Positions 22,598 through 33,342 of a stretch of 64,000 nt of DNA are shown one piece after another (position 1 is the first letter of the stretch; each line of letters begins with the position of its first letter). Location: positions 31,530,956-31,594,955 of the forward strand of contig CM055269.1 in the NCBI GenBank assembly GCA_029237695.1. The letters are read 5' to 3'. The notes beneath the pieces were generated by a model that had not been told where the DNA came from, did no database searches, and saw only the letters and a program-made list of their open reading frames with translations. The translations under genes and the position numbers were made by a program. The DNA comes from Conchocele bisecta. Lineage: Eukaryota > Mollusca > Bivalvia > Lucinida > Thyasiridae.

Positions 22598-24233
22598 ACG
22601 GGGCGCCAAGTGGGACATGGCTCAATTTTGTCAACAAAATTCATTTTTGTGCCACAAAATTCAATTCTGTGTCACAAAATTCACTTTTGTGCCACAAAAT
22701 TCAATTCTGTGTAACAAAATTCAATTCTGTGTCACAAAATTCAATTTTGTGCCACAGAATTCAATTCTGTGTCACAAAATTCAATTCTGTGTTAACAAAA
22801 TTCAATTCTGTGTCACAAAATTCAACTTTGTGCCACATAATTCAATTCTGTGTCACAAAATTCACTTTTGTATCACAAAATTCTCTGTGTAACAAAATTC
22901 AATTCTGTGTCACAAAATTCAATTCTGTCAATTCTGCACACGCATGTAAGAAGGACTACCATTGGTCAGAAACTGCACTGGAGAAATGGGTCACGGTCGC
23001 CGATCTACACATTCAATGTCGATGATTCATTTCTCATTCTGCCATTTTGCTTCAACTATCTCCAAACAGTCAAACGTTGACAAACCCATTCGTATTTAAA
23101 CTCATTTGCGTTATAATTGTACACATAATTCATGTACATGTAGATCTCCCGCGAGTACTGACTTCATTTATTGTGTATAAAGGTACATCTGCCCCAGTTA
23201 AATCAATAATACACGCGCTGTGGCCTGTGTTCTGACTGCTGTCTGTGTTTATAAACAGAATGTGTGTATTGGGCCATTTGAGGAAACCATTTGTAGTATT
23301 TGCGTAGATGCCATGGATACTAAGATGGTGTATACTGTAAATAATGCATGTAGACACATAGTTGCGAACACGTAACTTCGTAACTAGTAGACACAGATCC
23401 AATACCATTTGTTTCACAAGGTTAGATCTACTGTTAGAATACGACGTCATCTAATGTCATTTTCGAGCATAAAACGTTACCTGATAAATAGAATACCAGG
23501 CTAGTGTATTTTAATATCAAGTTTATCAGGCTCGGCTCGGAAACGGTAGAAATTCCTCGGCAAGCCTCGGAATTCCTAAGCGTTTCCTAGCCTTGCCTGA
23601 TAAACTTGATATCAAAATACATGTACACTAGCCTGGTATTCTCTATATATGGGCATGCTCTCAGGTCTAGCTATGTCCCGACTACTTTTAGTTTTGACCC
23701 TGTTTTTACATAATTGAGGGAAAATTCTGAATATTTTCTTATTTCTCCTTCAAAGTATATATACTAAATTGAGTGTGACCACTCATTTGTAATCATATAT
23801 AACCAAAATAACTGTCCATAAAGAAGTATAATATTGATATATTGGGTTATATTTTCGCATTGAAATATTTAAACCTGCAAGTGTACTCCACCATCTAGTA
23901 AAATGGACTAAGACCGATCTCAACCAATCAACGTAGAGATGACATAGACTATCCTACGCAAACTAATTTTTGTGGACAAAAATGAATTCTGTCCCACAAA
24001 ACTGAATTTTCTTCACAAAACTCAATTCTGTCTTACAAAATTGAATCCTTTATAACAAAAACGAATTTTGTATACGAAACGTATGCAGAATTGAATTTTG
24101 TGACACAGAATTGAATTTTGTGACACAGAATTGACAGAATTGAATTTTGTGACACAGAATTGAATTTTGTGATTTTTAGTGTTACAAAACTCAATTTTGT
24201 ACACATAATTAACCTGTCCTGCATGGCGCCCCG
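22598..24233. mobile_element. Element E, copy 1: DNA element with short-repeat inverted ends
   Basis: Left end ACGGGGCGCCAAGTGGGACA; right end TGGCGCCCCGT. Just inside the left end, 22620-22930 is an array of about 20-bp units (TTGTGTCACAAAATTCAATT); inside the right end, 23970-24210 is the same unit in the opposite orientation. The core has a palindrome at 23491-23641 and no transposase. A second copy starts at 59596. Open frames in the arrays (QNSILCHKIQFC) are by-products. Superfamily undetermined. Confidence 0.8.
23491..23641. repeat. 151-bp foldback inside element E
   Basis: GAATACCAGGCTAGTGTATTTT and ATATCAAGTTTATCAGGC pair with GCCTGATAAACTTGATAT and the complement ending CTAGCCTGGTATTC. 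The loop region is imperfectly palindromic too. Half-sites with similar text (AATACCAGGCTAATGTATAT) occur at 55732 and 56600. Confidence 0.8.
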
Positions 24234-24338
24234 TACTTTGAGCTTGTTTTCTAATCCTTATTCACTTTTACATTATATGTATTTTGATGCATATATATAC
24301 ATGTATATTATTTGAAATAAATATTGTTTAAACTAAAT

Positions 24339-25440
24339 GAGAATAAGAAATTTCAAGAGTTAAATGCCGATTTATTATTTTCTTCTGTCATGGCGATAGT
24401 CAATCTGTTTATATAGTGCACGATTGAAACTATATGAATACATATGTTTATATTCCCTCAATATAGTGTATACTGTTATGTCGTTATTTTAGGTCTTGTG
24501 AATGTTTTTGCTACATTGTGTGGACCAATGTTTTTTCCATCTATAGACCATATACAACAAAACTTGGGCTGGTTCCATTTTTTTCTATGAGCCAAATGGC
24601 CGCCATCTTGAAATTAAAAATTGCCGCCATTGACATTTATATTTCGAGGTCAATCATTATGTGTGGTGTTTTTGCAGCGAACAACATATTATTATGGACA
24701 TTTGTTAATGTCGTGCTAACATTTTGCATTTTCCTTCTGGTTATACTCGTATTTCTTTGAACACAGTCTGCTTCGATTATTACTAACTGGTATTGTGGTA
24801 CGAGTAATCTTTATCTTCAAAATGGCAGCCGAAACTAAGTGTGTTATGTACATCGCCACAAAAAAAAAAGATTTGTTACACATTCTAGTATTTCTGTGGC
24901 TGTAGTTATGTTCTTTCAAATGATATTGATATTGTGATTGGAACGTGTGTGTTTACTTGAAAACATATCTATATATAACAAAACTAAAGTCTGTCCCATT
25001 TCTTAAGAGCAGCATGGTCACCATTTTGAATTTCAAAATGGACGCCATTGACATTAATTTATATTTAACGTCCACGTCATTATATGTGGTGTTTATTATT
25101 ATTATGTATTATGGATAAGAAATATTGGCATAATTATTTCAGTATATTTGAAATTAAATATTTAAACTTGACACTCTAATATTGATTATGCATGTTTAAT
25201 GCAGTGGTGATATTGTGTATGTTTCTTCTGCTTATACTCATAATACAATGAACACAAACTGTCGCGATTATTGGTAAATAGTACTGTAGTACCAGACACC
25301 AGTATCTTCAATGGCCGCTGGAAATAAGTGTGTCACATACATTGCACTCACGGATTTAAATGTATTACGTATTGTTGTATTACGTATTGTTGTGGCTTAT
25401 AGTTATGTTTCTTCAAATGATATCTTGGTCAACACATGTG
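24339..25440. repeat. Diverged tandem repeat of about 430 bp with ATGGCCGCC motifs
   Basis: Unit 1 about 24556-24975, unit 2 about 24976-25440. Shared words include ATATAACAAAACT, GCCGCCATTGACATT, CATTATGTGTGGTGTTT and CTTATACTC-like text. Motifs at 24595 (AAATGGCCGCCATCTTG), 24822, 25038 and 25312. Confidence 0.6.
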
Positions 25441-25509
25441 TTTTCCTTTACAATAAGAAGATAAACTATGCCAACTAATCCATTGTATCCATTAATGTCT
25501 TGGTATATT

Positions 25510-26830
25510 TCATTGCGAAGGTAAATACTCATACATACTCATATTCTCCATTGCTGTAATATGAAAGCGTCTGTTACGGCGATATGATGCACCATCTGCA
25601 GTCTGTACAATGTAAGATCTGACATTGTGCAAGCAGACTGCCACTGGTCTCAACAATTTGATGTCTTTATGGAGGGCAATGTTTAACTCTTTTAATTGTA
25701 AAGCTTTTGTCATAGCGTTTCTTGCTTTATTGATGACTGGATCTGATTTTTTCACAAATCGAAACATTTATTGGCAATACCTGCTCACAAGTGGTCAGTA
25801 AACTGGATAGAAGCTGCTGCCCCATCAATAACTGTGCAGGTGACCATTCAGTGCCGGTTATGGGAGTTTCGATATTTCAGTGTACCCAAAATATAGGTAT
25901 TCATCTTTTGTTTTTAGGAAACTGTGTTTCACAATGATTATTGTTCGTTCAGCTAACCCACATTGGCTACATACATCATGTATTAAGGAAATATCTTTCT
26001 TTTGCAAAATCAGCAAATACCTGGTAGGCAAATTGCAGACTTCATCTGATACATGTGTACTTGGTATACCATGCTTACTGTACATCACTTTCAACTGTCC
26101 AATGGCCATTTTAGATTTCATGCTGTGTGACTGTTGTTGTTAACAGTTACCAGAAATTTATTTTCAATGGAAATGTTTATAGCAACAGTTTCTCATGAGT
26201 GGTCTGGTACATAGTATTCAATTGAACATCATCCAACCATTTTACCAGAACATAATATCTAGCGCTCGTCTAAGACATTTCTGAATGCCGAGATGGCCAT
26301 TGTGCACGGCTTGCATTATTTTAGACTCGAGTTGAGTCAGAATTATGTGTTTATATCCTTTAAGCTTATCTCCGTATTCCCATAACACCACCATTTTCTG
26401 CGGACATAGCGTTGTGAAATTGAGTTATCCCTTTAGACTTGTTTTTCTAGCATAATCAATTGTGTCAAGTTTACAATTTATTGCAACTCGCGATCACTGA
26501 CAGGTAAGTTCGCGAATACGACATGTACCTGTGGATTTATACCCTTAATAATGTGAGAATATATGTATTTTACTGACTCGTGGATTAGCGTATCAGTAAC
26601 TAATATATTTTGGCCAGAAACGTGTTTCATTGACAGGCTGTATTGCTTCAACAGCAGCAAAATATCCTGTAATCTGTGACGACATGAATAGAGTATTTAT
26701 ATTATGCATATGAGAGGCAAGTGATCTTACAGTCAGTCCGTACACATAACGAAACCGTTTCCGGCCAAATAACATGCCTCATTATTCATGTTCATGCAGA
26801 GCCTTTTAGGTTTCTGCGTAGGGCTACATT
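25510..26830 (-). pseudogene. Ty3/Gypsy-like retrotransposon pol relic (RNase H to integrase)
   Basis: Read on the - strand from 26830 down: FGRKRFRYVYG near 26760, QYSLSMKHVSGQNI near 26630 (end of the RNase H region), HLGIQKCLRRALDIMFW near 26290 (start of the zinc-binding integrase region), KHGIP and an SDEV-like site near 26060 (where integrases have an SD-N segment), GLAERTIIIVKH near 25960, and an RSYIVQT...YRRNRRF segment at 25560-25620 typical of the C-terminal part. The fragments are in the right order but in different frames with stops, so the copy is dead. No LTRs, gag or protease were found. Identification is from memory of the family. Confidence 0.75.
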
Positions 26831-27380
26831 TCTCTGGCTTTGTCAAGTCATAATATGACAATTTCAACTAGTGAAACGCAATTTCGGCAATCAAGACACT
26901 GACCACTTTTATATTGACATAGAAATTGTGATCTCTTAAGACCATATGGTAATCGTAAATAATAATAATGACCATGGAACAATACTGCCTTTTCAACGTG
27001 GCAATTTTTCTGGTTTCCTGCATACAATTCTGTATTATGTATATAGTGTATTCAACTTCTCCAACTGAGTTTTTGACAATCAATCTGACTTTTTACACAC
27101 ATCTTCTACAGATAATGAACATGTGCGTTTGAATGCCGAAAAAGTCATTTAATCACATAAATACTGCCTTTTCGATATTGCTTCTATACTTTCTTGCATA
27201 CAAGTTTGTATAGGATATATATTTTATGTAAGCAACTCCTTTGATCACATTTTGAGTGTGATTGTGCCAGCTCTGCCTTTCATGAACACCAACAATATGT
27301 AGACTCTAATGCAGATGCAGTGATGCAGTGATGGAACTGATTGAAAGCACTGTATCCATAGTTAAGAAAAGTCCTGCTTA
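26831..27380. other. Intergenic, nothing recognised
   Basis: No exon or bounded repeat recognised. Confidence 0.35.
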
Positions 27381-28110
27381 CACACAGTGGCCATTTTGAA
27401 ATCTAACATATTTGTTATAAACAGTGACTTGAAATTGACTTCAGTCATATATATTTTACTTTCAATAATGATTATAGTCCGGGAAAAAATCAGTTCAAAT
27501 GATTTGTTCATGATTATATGAGAAATATATGATTTTCACGGCAGCCATTTTGAAAATTAGAACACAATAGGAACAACTCATGTTTTCTTTGATGATACAA
27601 AGAACGTTTGCCACACGAACGTAGCAAATCAGTCAATACAACCTAACTATAAATACACTTTACTAAAGACAGTGAAGACACAAGAAATATTATTTACATA
27701 GAGTCCATTTTGAAAATAAAATGTCCGCCATACCAGTTATCAGAAAAAGTGGAACCTACCCCTGTTTTATTATCTGAAGTGTGTAGATGACATAGCCGAA
27801 CAATACAACATTTTATCTGTATTATAAATGTAGATATGACTATTACAATATATTGTATACGATTTCATGGCGGCCATTTAAGATGGCCGCCATGGAATCT
27901 GTTAAAAAATTAAACTAAAACGGGTTTTGTTGTGTGTGGCCAAAAGATGATTATCACCAAAAAAATAATCAATATTCTACCTGTATTAGAAGTGTATATA
28001 TATATAATGAATATAGCATTTCAGGGCGGCCATTTTGAAATCCAAGATGGCAGCCAAAGGAATTGTTGAAGAAAAAAAAGGAACCAACCCCAGTTTTGTT
28101 CTTCGTGCTC
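27380..28110. repeat. Diverged tandem repeat with GGCCATTTTGAAAT motifs
   Basis: The phrase GNCCATTTTGAAAT recurs at about 27396, 27542, 27707 and 28027, and a head-to-head pair (ATGGCGGCCATTTAAGATGGCCGCCAT) lies at 27866. Units of about 150-170 bp share words such as TGTAGATATGAC/TGTAGATGACAT. Confidence 0.6.
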
Positions 28111-28327
28111 TAAAGATGACAAAAAGCATTGGTTACAAGAATGTAGCAAACAAAAATAATCTACATAACCGTATACACTAATACGTCGCGGTGACGATCG
28201 CTATTTTATAAGTGCGCTATACACTGTGTCCATTCTGGACATCGCCTAGTGCAGTGATCCTACCAACGGAGATGTCCGATTCCACTGCAGTCTAATCAGT
28301 TCAATAAGACACCCACCAGCTCTGAAA

Positions 28328-28541
28328 TTACCACCCTTATCGCATCGCCGCTTTTCGCCGATATTAATTTGTATGAAATGCAATATTTTCCGTAAATGAC
28401 GTCGAAATTTGACACAAAATCCAGAGCTCATGCGGCATGAGCTCTGGATTTTGTGTCAAATTTCGACGTCATTTACGAAACTTTTAACTGATTTCCAAAA
28501 TTAATATCGGCGAAAAACGTCGATGCGATAAGGGAGGTAAT
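28328..28541. repeat. 214-bp foldback element
   Basis: Outer arms TTACCACCCTTATCGCATCG and CGATGCGATAAGGGAGGTAA pair, then CGCCGATATTAAT with ATTAATATCGGCG, then an inner perfect hairpin centred at about 28437 (TGACGTCGAAATTTGACACA to its complement, core GAGCTCATGCGGCATGAGCTC). Confidence 0.85.
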
Positions 28542-29430
28542 CCTCGACGGAGGATCAATAATGATAGATAATCGAACTGTCTTAAATACACATAGTGACA
28601 CGGATGTGCTTACATGTATTTACGCATTATAATACAGATGAACACAACGTTAACATTAGCATTGCTGTAAAAAGGTATGTTTTATTATATTTAATTATTA
28701 TTGTATTGGAGGTGATTAACTTAAAGGTACATGCCCACTCAGTAGGCACAACATGTTCTTTATAGGAATTAAATAAGTGCATAATTGTGTCACTATTCCA
28801 CCAGTTCTAACACTTACGAGTGCCCGCTATAGAGATATATTCATTTAGTAATATTTAGTTTACTAATAGTAAAGCGCGCTGGTATCAGGCTATTTTCATA
28901 TGCAAATGAGGCATGTTATTTTTTAATTATTTATAATAATTAAATGCATTATATGAACAAATAATATGTTCGACAGATTATAAATTATGATGATTGCACA
29001 TCCAAAAATAAATACAGGGAATAAATAGTAATGTCGTGCATATATCCACATACACATCAAATAACCAATAATTATTATATACTAATTATAATATTATACG
29101 GGCATATATAACATGGTTTTCGTTGAAAAGAACGCGTACTTGTTTACGTTGCGTGATTACACTCGTCATTCGGTAACGCAATGTATCGCAATTAAATCAA
29201 TGAAACGTTAGTTTTAAATTTGTTGCAACCCGGATATTCGTATGTAGCCAATGGAGGATACGAGCATGTGTTATATGTCGGCGTGTATTGGGTGAATGCA
29301 TAGCGAGTTCCCTTATAGATACGTGTACGTGTATCACATATTGTTCATGAACAATGTAGCCCTTATTCTGTGACAGAATCGGGTAATAGACGACTTAATT
29401 GCATGTAAATCCACACGTTGTTGCTTTCAG
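28542..29430. other. Region upstream of the extracellular-protein gene
   Basis: The coding start at 29441 is preceded by an AG acceptor at 29430, so a 5' untranslated exon and the promoter should lie in or upstream of this stretch. I could not identify either. The sequence is very AT-rich. Confidence 0.35.
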
Positions 29431-29440
29431 AAGGAATGTA

Positions 29441-29596
29441 ATGCCGTTTCATCAGTTTGCACGGGTAACAGCGCCCGTGGTCGCACTAGCCGTCCTGCTG
29501 CTGGTGTGTATTGGCACGATACACGGAAATGGCCAGTTTTACGGCGGATCGGCCAGCTATGTGCTGGAGTGGAACAACGCAACGACACAATGGGAC
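29441..29596 (+). CDS. Extracellular protein, coding exon 1 (start and signal peptide)
   Basis: ATG at 29441, ten bases after the acceptor TTGCTTTCAG, so an upstream non-coding exon is implied. The 52 residues open with MPFHQFARVTAP, a hydrophobic run VVALAVLLLVCIGTIHG (a good signal peptide, cleavage probably after IHG), then NGQFYGGSASYVLEWNNATTQ. NNAT is a possible N-glycosylation site. It ends in phase 0 at the donor GAC|GTAAGT. An earlier in-frame ATG exists upstream of the acceptor but lies in intron sequence. Confidence 0.8.
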
Positions 29597-30947
29597 GTAA
29601 GTTCACAAATTCATACCGGTTCATAGTTGGCTGAAAGTCATATAAGATATGTATTCAATTCTCTATACTAATAAGCCGACTGTCCTGGAGCCTGTTTCAC
29701 TAAATTTCGTACGACTAAAATGTTCGTAAGTGCAAACTTATGATAGTCTGTAAATTTCACATTAACAATGCTTTCTTGTAAACAAGTATTGGGTTTACAT
29801 TTATTGATTATATGCAGCCTATGCTCAATAAATGTAAATCCATCAATTGAAATTTCCAGACCATCTAAAATGTGCACTTACGAACATTTTGGTCGTAAGA
29901 AGTTTAGTGAAACGGGCCCCTGGCTGTCTCGTGAAATGTTCTGTCAATAAAGGCTGATGGGTATTCTCTAAAAATCACATTATCGCAATAAGCTATAATT
30001 GTCTCTGACAGCTTCAAGTATATACTTATATAATTATATTACCTTTATATTACCTTTGCTGAAATAAAACGAATGGACATGTTGGAATGCATTGATTACT
30101 AAACAAATGGAAAACAAGTAAACTAGTGTCAGAGGTCTAAGTACGAGAACATTACTATGTATTGGATATACGGACTCGCCAGTCTATCTGACATTGATTA
30201 GTTCAACCGTTACATTTTCAAAAAAAACAAACAAAAACAAATACTAATATTTTTGACAGATAACAAAGGATGATCATTGCACATCAAAAAATAAATACGG
30301 AGGATAAATAGTAACGTTCGTTAACATGTCAAGGAAATACGGTTATCGCCCCTGATATCAGTGTGAAAAGTTACGTCTGATATAAAAATGTATAATAATA
30401 CCATTCAATACGTGGGGTAATGTTGAACGAATGTATATTTTGCCAGAAAATGTCGCAGATGATGTCACTGACATAAAGAACAGTTTGTGCCTAGTGAGTG
30501 GGCATGTACCTTGAAGAGCAAATACATATGACATGTTCATACAAGTACTCAACATGCTTAGCTCTTAATCTAATACACATGTACGGTTTCCTCATACATA
30601 TATGAACACCATATTCATGCAAGTGTTACCTTGTGACACACGTTTTTATGTGAGTACTTGTATCATTATTATTTGTTAAATATACATGTACATGTACTTG
30701 TAGTTAGACATGCTGACGTCAACGTCAAAACGGCATTGCTTTGTCGTACCATTACGGACGTCATTTGGTACGTCTCCCTTTTATTCACTTGACATAACGT
30801 TGGCTCAAAATATGAATACATAATTAGGATGATGCGGCTAGCCAATCAAATTCGCTCCAGGTGTCATTTCAGATTTATGAAATTGGTAACAGCAAGTAAT
30901 AACAAACACTGTTTTCATGTGATAAATAATGTGTATTGACCTTTAAG
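29597..30947 (+). other. Intron 1
   Basis: Holds a family C inverted-repeat element (29695-29923). Nothing else recognised. Confidence 0.7.
29695..29923. repeat. Inverted-repeat element, family C, copy 2
   Basis: Left GAGCCTGTTTCACTAAATTT, then CGTACGACTAAAATGTTCGTAAG; right is its complement ending GTTTAGTGAAACGGGCCCC. About 229 bp. Confidence 0.85.
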
Positions 30948-31122
30948 GTGAAACTGGATGTGATAGTTGGTTGGAAGCTGGGGGACGGCCCCTGTGGGCC
31001 CGGATGTACGACGGCATCACTGGGAATGGACACGCACAGTGTACGAGACAGCGTGATCGCATCCACGGGGAACCCCCTCTACTTCGGAAACTGGAATGAG
31101 GAAATAAAAATGGGATCTGGCG
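30948..31122 (+). CDS. Extracellular protein, coding exon 2
   Basis: Acceptor ATTGACCTTTAAG, phase 0; donor GGCG|GTAGGT, phase 1. Encodes VKLDVIVGWKLGDGPCGPGC then TTASLGMDTHSVRDSVIAST and NPLYFGNWNEEIKMGSG. The GW.LG.GPCG..C motif, with two cysteines three residues apart, is the most recognisable part of the N-terminal domain. The last G is the first base of an Ala codon completed in exon 3. Confidence 0.8.
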
Positions 31123-31180
31123 GTAGGTGCTTGTTTGTCTCACCTACGTCAGAGCGGTCCCAATTCCGGCGTAGTCCGGC

Positions 31181-31211
31181 ACGACGACGACGACGACGAC
31201 GACGACGGCGA
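31181..31211. repeat. GAC/CGA trinucleotide repeat
   Basis: About ten GAC repeats. On the + strand one frame reads poly-Asp and another poly-Arg, which produces false open frames here. Confidence 0.9.
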
Positions 31212-31229
31212 CGTTGGCGTGAACAATTT

Positions 31230-31580
31230 TGGACGTACGTCCAAATGTTGTATATCACCCGATCTAATAGTCGAATCATTACCAAACTTCTTCAATAGCT
31301 TCCTCACATGGATAGCGATCCATCGAGTGTACGTCGTCCAAATGTTGTCTATCACCCGATCTAATAGTCGAATCATTACAAACTTCTTAAATAGCTTCCT
31401 CACATGGATAGCGATCCATCGAGTGTACGTCCAAATGTTGTCTATCAGCCGATCTAATAGTCGAAATATTGAAAACTTCTTCAATAGCTTCCTCACATGG
31501 ATAGCGATCCATCGAGTGTACGTCCAAATGTTGGATACCACCCGATCTAATTGTCGAATCATTACCAAACTTCACCTATA
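31230..31580. repeat. Minisatellite, about 92-bp unit, four copies
   Basis: Each unit has ACGTCCAAATGTTG, ATCACCCGATCTAATAGTCG and TAGCTTCCTCACATGGATAG then CGATCCATCGAGT. Confidence 0.9.
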
Positions 31581-31660
31581 GCTTCCTGACATGTGACCAT
31601 TACTTGGGTGACCTTGACTTTTCTGGGTGAAACGCTCGCCGGCGATCTCCGTTTTGTATA

Positions 31661-31844
31661 TGTGGCTGTGACTGGATAATTGGGGACTTATGGGGTTTGC
31701 GATCAGTGTATATCCAGATCTGCATGTGCATCCGTACAGTCTGATCAGGATCTGCACCGTTCGCTATTCCATCAATGAATCATCCCTCATGCTTCTAGCA
31801 ATGGACTCTAGCAATCAATATAGATCGTTACCAGGCTACATGAG
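31661..31844. repeat. Inverted-repeat element, family A, copy 7 (truncated)
   Basis: Left end TGTGGCTGTGACTGGATAAT. It runs to ATAGATCGTTACCAGGCTAC and then stops matching, so the right third is missing. Nested inside element J. Confidence 0.75.
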
Positions 31845-32950
31845 TGTTTTGTTTGATAAGTAACCGATTTCACTAAAAAGCAAATTTATTTACCTAAGTA
31901 CACGTTGTGGGAGTAATTATCTATTTATATTGAAATGTTGGTTAGAACATATTTTATTTCATTAAATAAAACAGGGCGATCGTCGGGGAGTGTCTCACCC
32001 ACTACCAATGGTTCAAGGTAACTCGAATGAGCCAGGGTATTTAGCTATCAATGAACTTCAGCCAACATCCGAATAACGTATATCTGGAGATTTAGACGTA
32101 CGTCGCAGATTTGATTGACGTGACCTATATTTCAAAGTAAGAAGGTCAATGCCACCTGAATGACACAGGATCGTTATGTATCAATGTAAGCAAGCTACTG
32201 ATGGAATTTGGCGAAGATGCAACTAACATATGAGGAGATATGCGAAATTTGGAATGTACGTCCAAAGATTTGACGGGTATGACCTATATTGCAAGAAAAG
32301 TAGGTCAAATCACCAAATGACACAGGGTGGTTAGATATGAATGTAAGGAATCCAATAAACTTATGAGGAGATATGCGAAATTGGAAATTTGAACGTCCGG
32401 ATTTTGAGGACGTGACCTATATTTCGAGAAAAATAGGCTACGGTCACCCGAATGTTGCACGGCAGTTAAGTATCAATGTAAGGAAGCTACTCATGAAGTT
32501 TTGCGAACATCCGACTAACGTATCGGGAGATATAAGAAATGTGGATGTATGTCCACGTTTTGACGGACGTGACCTATATTTTGAGACACTTTAAATTAGG
32601 TCAATGTCACCCAAATGATGGTGAGGTATAAATGTAAGAGAATCATTTATGAAGTTTGGTGCACATCCAACAAACGTATCAGTAGAAAGATGCAAAATTT
32701 GGACGTACGTCCAAAAGTATTAACACAAAGTTCAAGTTCTCGAAGATGAATGTCAAGATCATTCAAATGACATTGGGTGGATACCTATCGTTGACGACGA
32801 CGGCGGCGATGACGACGGAATTGAAACCGCTATTTCTTCACTTTTCAGTATCGTGGGTGAGACAAAAATAATAATTTAGCTTAAATTGAACATTGCTACC
32901 TCACAGTACATTTATGAAGAGAAGTGTACATATACTGATGTTGGTCAAAT

Positions 32951-33008
32951 CGGCTACAGGAGATACACTCTGGTCACACATCCCAACGTCATTTTCTCCA
33001 GTCACATA
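32951..33008. repeat. Family A fragment, copy 8 (right end only)
   Basis: CGGCTACAGGAGATACACTC through TTTTCTCCAGTCACATA matches the right end of family A. Confidence 0.6.
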
Positions 33009-33342
33009 TACAAATTTAAATACTTTTATTGCATCAAATAGGTTCCACAGTGTGATAAATCGGTGCATTAAAATTGCAGGTATACTACACTAGAGTAATA
33101 AATATGCAAATATGCAACTAAGTCTGCTATAGAAAACACGTTAAGTGATCCGTACAGCTTCGGCTTATGATAGTGTGCTATGCAATACATGTAATCTAAT
33201 AATTGTGTTGATTTGATATGATATGTATTAAGCTCGTTGATTTATGTCGTACTTATTTCCTAATGCAAAGATGCAGTACACGTGTAGCTTACACCAAAGC
33301 TGGTAAAAGTCCATTTGAGATTACGTTTCTAGACTGTAGAAC

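Larger units (their letters stand above)
22569..24338 (+). repeat. Retroelement-like 3' end split by element E (second copy)
   Basis: 22569-22590 matches the start and 24236-24338 the end of the uninterrupted copy at 11091-11199, including the tail AAATAAATATTGTTTAAACT. Element E lies between them. Confidence 0.65.
31133..32875. mobile_element. Element J: 1.74-kb inverted-end element with internal minisatellites
   Basis: Left end GTTTGTCTCACCTACG followed by AGCGGTCCCAATTCCGGCGT; right end, reversed, reads TTTGTCTCACCCACG then AGCGGTTTCAATTCCGTCGT. A GAC trinucleotide tract (31181-31211) lies near the left end and GACGAC/GGCGGC text near the right. Internally, 31230-31580 has four units of about 92 bp (GTACGTCCAAATGTTG...), and 32030-32720 has diverged units of about 120 bp (GACGTGACCTATATTT, GGACGTACGTCC). 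No transposase. It begins only 10 bases past the exon 2 donor. Confidence 0.75.

Noticed and set aside
22408..23025. 205-residue protein of repeated QNSILCHKIQFC
   Set aside because: Translation of the short unit array in element E; the same array is open in more than one frame.
31135..31581. 148-residue protein with poly-Asp tract and 31-residue repeats
   Set aside because: It lies on the GAC tract and 92-bp minisatellite of element J, open on both strands.
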